A stretch of 64,000 bases of DNA from Ottelia alismoides (lineage: Eukaryota > Streptophyta > Magnoliopsida > Alismatales > Hydrocharitaceae): the NCBI GenBank assembly GCA_037367405.1, contig JAZKJV010011608.1:62001-126000 (forward strand). Reading direction: 5' to 3'. Below the pieces are notes generated by a model that was given only the letters and a program-made list of their open reading frames with translations, was not told where the DNA came from and ran no database searches. Below are positions 23,601-35,600 of this stretch, one piece after another; within the stretch, counting starts at the first letter, position 1; every line of letters starts with the position of its first letter. Made by a program: the position numbers and the translations under genes.

Positions 23601-26600
23601 CCCACGACCACCTCTGCCAAGCCCCCCCGACGGGAGGGACGACCGGGCAGACGAAGCCCTCCTCCCATCCAGATGAAGCCTTCCCCCACACCCCCCTGCT
23701 CGAAGCTCCTCCTGGAACCCCCCTGCTCGAAGCTCCTCACCGCCGACGAGCTCTCCTCGCCTCTCGTGCCAATCTGACCCCCCTGCCGCCACCTTTTGCT
23801 CCTACCTTGCTCGACCGCCGCTCGAGCTGAAAGCCCCCCTTCCCCCTCCACGGTTTTGTTCCCCCTGCTCGGTCGCCCCTGAGGATCCCCCCCCCTCGAG
23901 CGGTTCTGTTCCCTTCCTTGCTCGGCCGCCGTTGGGGCTCAAAGGCCCTCCCCGCCGCGGTGACACCGCCCCCGCCCGAGACGAGCCGGCAAAGCTTCTC
24001 GCGCCCCGTGCCAGAGCCCTCTTGCAGATGCCTCCCCCCACCCCGCCCCATCGCGAGCAAAGCCCCTCGCGTCGTCCTCCTGCACCCGACTGCCCCGCGC
24101 CCCAATCGCTGGCCTGCAGGATCCCCCCGCCCCGCACCGTGTTCTGATTCTTGAAGAACCCATCTTGTGAGGCTCTAAGGAATTCATAGGCGGCACGCTG
24201 CCGATCTTGGTGTGTCACCTTAGCCTTCTTCTTGGGGAGGTTCTTCTTGACAACGATGAATTTCCTCTCCATGGGAAGGGGCGGGGGGTTTGGGCTGCAG
24301 AGGAGGGGCTTCTTGGGCTTGCAGGAGGACGACAGGGGTTGCTTCTGAGGGGAATGGGGAGAAGATACTGGTGGGTAGATTCGGGTCGAGGTTCTCGTTG
24401 GTGGGTCGGCTGCGTGCGGGCCGGGAGGGGGCTCTGTCGCATGGCGCATGGGGGCTTTGCTGGTCGTCGTGGGGAGGTGGGGGGGCATGTGCAGGCTGCA
24501 GGCCGACGGCGTCGTCGAGCCCCCGTACGCCGCATCCTAAGGGAAGGTGGCCACGAGGATGAGGAGGGAGCAGAGGAGGATGGCGACACTCCACCGTTGC
24601 CGAGCCTCAATCACGTTCCGTAGGCTAGGAGAAAGATGTGAGATTTTTAATTTTTTAGATTAAATTTCAACCGTTAGATCGATTGTTGGTTAGATTAACT
24701 CAATCATCTGGTTAAGTTAACATTGTAAAGTAACGGAAGGTTATAGGTGTAAGACGGTACAATTATTCAGGGTCCTGAATGTAATTCGCGATTATGCAGG
24801 GTTATGATTGAGATTGAGGAATTACTCAGGGTTATGGGTGTAATTATCCCTAATTTATTTCAGATACAAGCCATGTTGATCGATCATCCTAGTTGATCCA
24901 AACAATCAACAACCACTTATTGATCAACCCTATTGATTTAATTGACCACCGATTACTCATTGATCAATCACCTCACCTTGCATGATAGATCACTTCTGCC
25001 TACCATTCATGATCATTCAATTCGTATCTAATCGTCCACGTTTTAAATTAACCATCCAAGGGTCAATCAATTGATCGATCAAGTCCATTTGACTAATCGA
25101 TCACCTTATCAATTTAATCGATCCAAATGATTTAGTCGATCAATCAACCAACGGTGAAATTCATTATGACTGAATTTTCTAGCCATTGGAACACTTGATA
25201 AATATCTACTCAAGACTCCACTTTAAATGAACTTTTTTAGTCAAAAAAAGGGGGAAACATGCTATGGTGCCCTTCCTAATATATTAAAAAGACGGAAAGA
25301 TGTTACAAGAGGACTTACAGAAATCAAGACTCAAGAAGAGTCTTGGAATGGGAAAAAACGTTCTCACAATAGAAACGCTGAGAAGAAAAGAGCACACCAT
25401 TTCTAGCTAACCAAATGGCCCAGATTGTTGCCAACGATCGAAGAAGTTCCTTTCTAGGATGGTACTTTACCTCAAAAAAAAGAGTTCCAGAATAAATCCA
25501 AACTTTGGAAATTTACCCGACTCGCATAGCTTCTTCCGAAAGTGGTGAAGTTTTTGCAAAATGGAAGAAGAAATGCTCTACCATCTCAATCTGCACTTCC
25601 CAAGGGGGCACTTGTTGGAGATATCTGCAAAGAGCCGTGCACAATAGTCCATCGTCATGATACCCCTTTTTCGCAGAAGTCGCATAAAGAGACTAAATCT
25701 TCCCTACAGTTTAAGATCCCAAATTAAGTTGAAATTACGAACCAAAGTGTTTGTCCTTGGCAGTGGCAGCCCGCACTTTACATAAACTTAGTTGTTTTCA
25801 TTTTTGTTGAACCTTGTGACTCACTTATAAAACCGAGGTTATCTCTTGAACACAAAGACACAACTGGTATACATGTTATACTCAGAAGAAAAATTACTCT
25901 AGCCTATTTCTCAATGTTTCATTCGATGGGCACGGCTCGCTCTCTATATTAAGCATCTACCTTGAGAGCACCATTCTACATGCTCGGTTTGCATTTCAAT
26001 TCAATTATAGCATGTATTTATTTGCTTTTTCATACTCATTGTATATTTATAGTTGAAGCTACATGGATTGTTGCAACATTTACTTTTACATCATTGTTGT
26101 ATTCTAATACTTGGTATTTGATCTAATGTGGCATACATATCTAAATAACTCGAATCCGACCCGATTATGGTTCATTCAATTCGATAAAACTATCTATCAT
26201 TATTAAATGATCTAGATCTTCCATAGATCGTAAATCAAAATTCGTTCGAGATCACTCAATCAAAAATCAGATTGAATCGTAAAACGTGCCATCAGAAAAG
26301 CTGTGACGCAAATTTGAAACCATAAAAATAATCCAAGATCATCATAAAATTCACCTCGATAAAATAAGACCAACAAAATTGATTGTTCGTAAATCGAAGG
26401 TCATTTAATAGTTTAAAATCGTAAAATTTGATTAAAAAAATCAAGACCGTATTTTATCAATTTTTTTATCCATTTTGGATCAGAAAAGTATGAAATTTAT
26501 ATCGTTTGATCATCATGCATTGGCGATCGAAACGAGTTATAAATCAACATCAAAAATTCGAGGTGCAAATACGAATGACTTTGAGATCTAGATAAGAAAA

Positions 26601-29600
26601 GGATAATAGTTTTAAATAAATAAATAAATAAATAAATATTCCAGCACAGCCATTTCTCCTCCCCTTGTTAGCATGAGAAAAGAATAAAGGAGAGGAACTG
26701 ATAAAAATAACAAGAGGTGTAGGCTCTCATGCTAACAAGTAGAGGAGAGGAGAGAACCATGTGGCTGTGGCGGAATTTGCTTATTAATTAATTTTTTTAA
26801 ACCATTATCATCTTCTTATCTAGAATCTCAAAATCATCAGTGTGTGCACCTCGAATTCCAATTCTGATGTACAATATCTTGTTTCAATTGTCTATGCATC
26901 ATGAAACGATATAAATTTCATACTTTTCTGATCATGACGAAATACGGTCTTGATTTTGTATCAAATTTTGCGATTTTAAATTATTAAACGACCTTCGATT
27001 TACGAAGGATCGATTTTGTTGGTCTTATTTTGTCGAAATGAATTTTATAATGGTCTCCGATTATTTTTACGATTTTAAATTTGTGTCGCGATTTTTCTGA
27101 TGGCACGCTTTACGATGCAATCGATTTTTGAAAGATTGATCTCAAACGAATTTTGATTTACGATCTATGGACCGATTTAGTTCATTTAATAACGATCTAT
27201 AGTTTTATCGGATTAAATGCACCATAATCGGGTCGAGTTCGAGTTATTCGGATCCGGATGTCACATCTAAGGTATATAAAAAACTTGATGTTTGATCCAA
27301 GTTGTGGACAAAGTCTTTGGTATGTGATCCAAAGCACCTATAAGTGGTTGAGTTATCCGTGGAAAAATAACTTGAATAGTGGATTATGATTGACATGGTC
27401 AATTGAAAATCACGAGTCAAGTGACTTGGGTTGTGGTTTTTACCCAACTGAGTTTCTATGCTAAATTATTGCCTCTTGTTGTTGCTTTTATTTTTCGGAT
27501 TGATTGATATTATCTGTGGTGATTGTTATCTACGTATCTATTTATTGATCATAATGTTTGTTTTAATAATCCAGAAAGAGAGCGTCAAAAAAATAATCCA
27601 GAAAGTCACATTCGGTATCAGAGAAAATATGGTATCCACACCAAATGTTGTTTTCTAATGAATTCACATATTTAAACCATTCTAATGACAAAAGTATTTT
27701 ATAATATTGTCTTTTTTCTAACCTCTCTGTACGGTGCACATCATTTTTGGTGTATATCAGTTTTCTCTGAAAAGAGTCTTTCGTCATTCAAGCATTGCTC
27801 CACTATCTTATTCTTTATTCTACAAGTTAAAGTGTGCTCTAGCATATGTTTTATAACCAATAAAGATTCAAAATCCATTACCAATAAAGAATCAGAGAGG
27901 ATTTCAAGGGGCAAAATGCAAAATGTTTTATAACCAATAAAGATACCAAACAAAATCCATTACCAGCAAATAGGATGAATAAAGACCAAGAAACAAACAA
28001 GAAAAAAAGAAATCTGAACATCAGAGCTCAAGAAAATGCAAAAAGAAATATAGAGCAACAACGTAATTATCAAATTCGAGCGTCATCCCATAAAAGTAAG
28101 AAAATGCCAAAATCGGGATCAAAAGCACGAGGAGACAAAATCTGAGATCAGAGGAATGGGGAACAAAGAAAATGTGAATGTTAGGAGCCTAAATGCAAGT
28201 TACGCATTTAATTCTAATTTTCAAAGTACTACATGGATGAGAAATTGATCCGCAGGATCACTGATTTCTTGAATATTTTTCAAAATTTTGCAATCCTGAA
28301 TAGGGAAGGATTCATCCCCAGTTTCTCCCTATATAGAGCACGAGTCCTAAAAGAATCCCCTCATGTCGCCACATGGTGACCCCCAACTGATTTCTTGAAT
28401 ATTTTCAGATTCAACCCTGATCTCTAAGTGACCCCAATCTTGTTGCCACATGGCAACCCCCAAGCTGTCCCACCAAGCACTCGCTACGAATGAGTTCTAA
28501 TATGCCAGCTATGCAGAGGCAGCCACCGACCATCATCGTGTACGATCAGCCAAAGAGCAGTTATTGAAATGCACCTGAGTTTACTAGTGTGCAGTCATTC
28601 TGCTAACATCGTCAAGCCAACTTTATGCATCACCATGTGTCTATGTGCCCTTGAATGGCAGAAATTTTCCCTTGTGATAAGGGTCAAGCAGAGATTGATG
28701 CCTACAATGAGCATCCTCCATAGGTCCTTTAACGGGAAACAGATCCGTAGGTGGCTGATTGCTGGACAAATCCTAAGAAGGGTATATGGAACCATTGCAT
28801 CCTCGGGTCGCTCATCTCTAGCATCAAGTCATTCCTCCAATGCATGTTGCCTCCCTCACATATCTTGGAACAGTTCCATTAACGAAGTCATTTCTTAGCC
28901 ATTTCAAGGGTTTAAATATCAATATCAGACTCTGTATCGGTATCATGTCGATACGAAAATTCGGCGATATATCGACACCTATATAATTCAAAAATTTTGA
29001 ATGTCTCATTGATTTATGTAAAAAGGCACCATGATGCTTTCCCCCATTCTTTAAGCGTTTTCTATCTTCGACAAATAACATTGAATAAATTTGTGAAACA
29101 ATTGAAGCCATGTTCACCTGGAGTCTCCATACTTCTACAGAAATGTCATCAGGTATTGTACCTTTCCCAGGTTTCATAAGCTTCAAAGCTTCCACTACTT
29201 CCTTCCTTTATATTCGTTTATACAACAACAACAAATCATTTTATTTTCCCAAATTAAGCTTTATATCCGTCTATAGCTTGTGTAATTTAGGTAACTTTCA
29301 CTACTAGTTAGATCTCCCAAAATGATCATGTTATTCCATTGCTGAATGAAAAGTTTAACGAATACTGATTCCATCTGTCTTTATATCCTTCTGAGTAACA
29401 AGCACATGTCCTTCCTCATCCTTATGTATCTCACTTGAGTAAGATCTCCAGTCTTTCTTTATCTAGCTTTGGATAATCAGAATACACCTTCTGGTCCTCC
29501 TTAGGATCAAGCTTTTGTACGAAACTTTATAGGAATTTGTCTTAGCTTCACTTACAGTCTTTTTGCTACCTTTTCGTAATTTTATAGTTCATGTTAGTTT

Positions 29601-32600
29601 CCTTTGTTTTATCATTATACATAGCTTTAAGGCAAGCTCTTTTAATTTTAAGCTTCTTTCACCCCTTTACTTCACCACCAAGCATCCTTTTAGCATGAAA
29701 CTCCTTTTTTACATACTGCCACCTAAATCTCATTTGCACTTTTGTTACATTCCAAAGATATGTCTTCTAAAATCTGCTTGTTAAAGCTTGCTTTCATCAA
29801 TTGAAGATTCCATCATCTAGTTCCATAATCTTAGGAGCCTTCTTTTTCTTTTCCAACGATTTTATTTGTACGTCCGTGACTAGCAAATGATATTGAGATG
29901 TCAAGCTCTCACTGAGGATTACTTTGCAGTATTTGTAGCCAATCGATCACCTCTCCTCATCGGAAAGTAATCTATCTGTATTTTAGTTTGCCTACTCTTA
30001 CAAGTGATTAAATTCTCCTCCCTCTTCCTGAAGAAAGTGTTTGTCATGAAAAGGTCATGGGCCATTACGAAATCGAGGATGAGTTTTCCTTCTTCATTTG
30101 TAACCCTAATGCCATGAACCCCAAGAACATTAGCATACCCTTAAGCATCCTTTCTCACATATCCATTGAAATATCCACCTATGCATACCATCTCTCCTTG
30201 TGGAATTCCTTGCACAATCTTATACAAATCATCCCAAAAAAACTTGCTTAATCCTTTCCTTGTGCATAAACGAGATGATATTCAGGATTTTTTCTTCAAT
30301 TATCAATTTTAACAAAAACAATCTCATCTCTAAAAATTTGCACCTTAACCACATTATCCTTCAAATCCTTATGAATAACCACTCCAACATAAATTTCTAT
30401 CCTTCTCTTTATATGAATACCATAAAACCAGTCCCTCCCCAAATTCAGCCTATTCAGGTCACCCACTTTGCCACCAGAGTTCAAACCCCAAGCCACCATC
30501 TTCCTTTATCAACATTACATATTTCAAAGTAACCTGAAGCATCATCTGCAACTCCCCAGACAAAGCCCGGAATAACCACCTCATAACCGCTTCTAGACTC
30601 CTGATGCAAATTGAATATTCGGCGACGGAAAATAAAATATTTTGATGGTGGAATTTTTGGTGGAGAAAAAATAGAGGGCTTGAGGAGAGAAGCTCGTCGG
30701 AAACATGAGGGATTTTGGAGAAGAGAATCGCAGAGATCGCGAGGGGAGGAGAGAGACGAGAGAGGAATAAATTGGAGGGGTTGAGAGGAGAAGCTCGTCA
30801 GGAACACGAGGGGATGGAGAAAAGAAACGTGAAGACCACGTGAGGGGAGAGAGAGAGAGAGAGGGGAGAGAGAGAGAGAATAAAATCTCAATTTTTCATA
30901 TCACTGAACTTGCTAAACAACTAGTCTATCATCTCTTTATATAGAAGGGATGAGATTACAAAAATAGAAACTCAAATTCAAATTCAAGCTAATTATCCTA
31001 ATCTGACTCTAACCGACTAATTTGAAATTCAAATTGAAACTAACTACTTTAGAGATCACACACGATCTCTTATTTTAAAATAAAATTAAGACGACTCAAA
31101 ATAAACGTAAATAAAATTAACAGATAAAAAGTAGATAAAATGCGGCCTTATTTCTCCAGTTCATGCTGCATCAATTCTCCTCCGCTTGAAAAATTCGTCT
31201 CCCGACGAATGATGGTCTTTCGTCGCATGTCGGTGCGAACGTCTGGACGGATCGTTAAATCGTGAGGACGATCTGTAGGACATGCTCTGATACCAATTGA
31301 TGCAAATTGAATATTCGGCGACGGAAAATAAAATATTTTGATGGTGGAATTTTTGGTGGAGAAAAAATAGAGGGCTTGAGGAGAGAAGCTCGTCGGAAAA
31401 ACGAGGGATTTTGGAAAAGAGAATCGCGGAGATCGCGAGGAGAGGAGAGAGACGAGAGAGGAATAAATTGGAGGGGTTGAGAGGAGAAGCTCGTCAGGAA
31501 CACGAGGGGATGGAGAAAAGAAACGTGAAGACCACGTGAGGGGAGAGAGAGGGGGGGGAGAGAGATAGAGAATAAAATCTCAATTTTTCATATCACTGAA
31601 CTTGCTAAACAACTAGTCTATCATCCCTTTATATAGGAGGGATGAGATTACAAAAATAGAAACTCAAATTCAAATTCAAACTAATTATCCTAATCTGACT
31701 CTAACCGACTAATTTGAAATTCAAATTGAAACTAACTACTTTAGAGATCACACACGATCTCTTATTTTAAAATAAAATTACGACGACTCAAAATAAACGT
31801 AAATAAAATTAACAGATAAAAAGTAGATAAAAATGTGGCCTTATTTCTCCAGTTCACGCTACATCAACTCCCCTTCACCCAGGCGAGCAAGAGGCATGAA
31901 GATAGGAAAACATTGGAATAACCAAGAGGATCACCTTCAGTAACACAAGGCGACCACCTCTTCACAGGCACATCGCACACTAGCTCGCTAAGTTCTTCTC
32001 TAACTTCTAAATAACAGACCGCCACTCAGACTGTCACAGCCTACGGCCCACTAGCAGCAAACAAAGATAAGTGATAGGGAGGTCCCCTTCTCTACATTTG
32101 CAAGGCATTCTCGTAACAGGCCACCTCCTCCTCATGCATCCCAAAAGGCACAAGCGCAAATTTAGCATAATTAATCTTCAAACTGGAGACCAATCCAAAA
32201 AGCTCAAGAATGGTAGTCACTCCCTTCGTAGATCTCGAACCTCCATCCACAAAGAAGATAGTTCATCTGCATACCGAAGCGTAGAAATCGAAATCCCGCC
32301 TATATAGAGGCCTACTATGAAACCACCCTCAGCAGCCTTCACCACCATCCTCGTCGGAGCATCAGCCACCACCAAAAAAATCAAAGGCACCAACCGATAA
32401 TCTTGTTGAATGCTCAGTTGTGGCTAAAAGAAGCCACTCTCCTATCTACCTTTCACCATCACCGCATAGGAAGTAGTCATCACACGTCTTTTCATCCATG
32501 TGATGCATTTACTTGGAAATCACCTAAGGTGCAAAGACGACCAAACGAACCGCCAGTCCACACAATCATAAGCCTTCGAGAAATCCACCTTCCACAGAAG

Positions 32601-35600
32601 ACCTTTGGTCACTCCGCCACAATTTCAAACACCAACACCACCCCATCCATCATGTGATGCCCCAGGATGAATGTCGTATGAGCAAGACCGATAATCGAGT
32701 CAAGCATCTCTGCAATCTATTGGCAAGCATCTTTACCATGATCAAATAAATAGCATCAGACAATGCACTAGAGCGCAAATCCTATACACACCTTACAACC
32801 TTTTTCTTGGGCAAGAAATCCCTATTCAGATTCATCAGCACTCACTTGACCTTGGACAACAAGAAGGGTCACACCAGCTCCTCTGATTGCATGTTCGACA
32901 AACGCGGGATATCTCTTCCCAACCATCTCGCGTCGCTGCTAAGTACACATCTATGTTTGATGGAGGTTGATGGCAAAGCATAATAAAGTCCCCAAGTTTT
33001 GTATCAAATTGGAGGCTAGACTTTCTTCATTTGCATATATATAATAGCCCAATAAAATCATGATCAATTCCCCAAGTTTGTTCCAGACTAGATGATAGAT
33101 TTTCTTCATTTGCATGTATATGTTTTCCCAATAAAATTTCAAATCAGTAGTGTCCATATTTTAAAAAAGCCATAACATTGTAAGCGGGTGCATATCCACT
33201 TTTATAAATGAATCAGCCTTCTACATTTCAGAATTTACATTGCATAAAGCACTTAATTCAATAAATATTTGGACTTTTTCATAAAGCGTGTAGCATCTTC
33301 CCTCAAAAAAACGTGTAGCATCAAGGAGTCGTCTAGATACCAAACTGATCTAAAAGGGCTCTAATGAGAAAAGAATAAATACCTAATAAAATGCAATGAT
33401 TCTCTCGAGAGGACTTACCTATATCCATAGTTAACTTTTTTGACATCTCGTTTGGGATTCATGATAAAAACATTGTATGCATTGTCAAGTTGAAGGTAAT
33501 CCACGAGACTTGTAAACAGAGCATCAATTCCATCTATATCCACTTGCCAGAGAATATTTTCATCATCGCTGTAAATTAATGTAAATGATTAGTTATGTAG
33601 ATATTGTACTGACATTCACATATTTAAATACACATGATATTCAATTAGGCAGATGATGAAAAAAGTTATGAGGCAAACTGCACTATCTATGGTGTTACAA
33701 TGTCAGATGAACAACTTATGAGAAACAAAGATATGCATGCACTGTGAATGCAATTCACCACTTGATCTATTTATGATTACAACGACAAACTAAAGTCTTG
33801 ACCTTATGCCTCGGAGAAAATATCCAACCCATTTTAAACCTTCCATAGCACGGGTGGTTCTCCATCCACTTCCCCCAACAGAAAACCCCAAGGAAATGCA
33901 TGCACACCTTTCAGTTTAGTCTCCAACGTCCACCATCCATGCACAACATAACCATTGAACAACAAACTTGGATACAACGTCTTAGATGTGCATAGGGGAC
34001 ACCAATCCCGTCATTGGTCAACCCATACATTCCAAGAACCGAACTAGAACCCCAACACTCTCTCGCCCACCATCCAATCCTACAACAAAAATAAACGACC
34101 TCGTGCAAGCATGTCGGACCATCAACCATTGTTCTTGATCTCACCTTCTTATGCATCTTCCACATGGTGACAAAATTTTAATACACGTTTAATGCATCTT
34201 AAAGAAGTGTGACGATAGATAAGAATAATTAAGAAAATTAAACATGTGGAAGCTTCATCTGAAGTGTCTATTAGATATTGACTAGGCCTTCAACAGATAC
34301 ACAAGCACAAGCAGCTAACAGCATGATGCGTGATACCTTGAAGTTGATATTTCATCCTTACGAGATAAAACTTTTATTGCTTTCTCAAAGATTGAAGTCA
34401 CGTTCTCTCCCAATTGTATAGCATGAACTGAAAAACTGAATTAATGTGAAGTAAAATATTAGTCAATTTCAGCCATAACCAGGGTCATGATAAAATAAAA
34501 CAGCAAGAGATGGAGATATACTTGTAATTTAAGTGGCTGACAAGAGGTAGATGGTGCCGCTGAGCTTTATCGACACTAATCTTATAAAACGGGGTTAGCA
34601 CCTCTCCTATTCGAGGAACTCTTGTGTGCTCGAATACATGATCAATTTTTGTAAACCATCTCTCAAGCTCTTCAGGACCTAGCTTGAACTCTTCACAAAG
34701 ATAAAATGAAGTTGATAAGGACTCAGAATAAAATAAAAGATCTGCAGCTAAGTAGAGAGGCACTGACCATGATTTCCTTTCCCTTCAAATCCTACAAAGA
34801 TGAAGTTCACTGGAACTGGCAGATACAAAGATTCTACCTCTGCGAGCCTCATAAAGGTTCCAATATTGCCTGTTACAAATTTTTCAAAAATCGAAAGAGT
34901 AAGGGAATTTGTAATGGAAATGACAAATTATTTGGGTTCAGAAAGGTCGCCCAAATTCATCCAACCAGACAAACAAAAACGTATACTCTAGTATGTGCGA
35001 TAGATACACATACCCTCTCTGATGTTCATTTTGTAAGAAATGGTATTATAATTTATAAAATGAGAACCTTGGTCCTTTGGATGGCTAGCACACATTGAAT
35101 GGTTGACAACCACTAGAACATTTAATTGGTTCTCTCCTGATGCACATTTGCTTAACCTACAAGTAGACATTCAACCCAAGGGCTTCTGCCTATGGAAACT
35201 GCCTCATATATGGGAGGAGGATGAGAAGAGAAAGGAAGGAACATATCAAGGGAAATCTCATCTATGGTTTCGCATTTTCAACTTAGCATTTCCCTTCATC
35301 AATACATCTGTATTTGTAGAAAATCAGGCCCTAAAGGGAGCCATTGCATGATCTCTATGAAGATGCCCTCAAAAAATTAAATACATAAAAATTGCAAATT
35401 AATCCTCTAATTCAAAACAACAGAACTTGATTGATGCTTAATCGATACTTACATTGAGATAAAAGGGATCTAAGTAATATCTTAGATCTACACACTAAAA
35501 TAAACCAATGAAACCAAAGTCCAGCTGAATTTGAACTTCACACCACTAATGAGGTTCTTATTTAAATTGGTAAGGTGTCATGATAAACAAATGGCAAAAG

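Noticed and set aside
34706..35351. Plus-strand frames over exon 4 and its flank
   Set aside because: Antisense to a well-supported exon, without any known domain.
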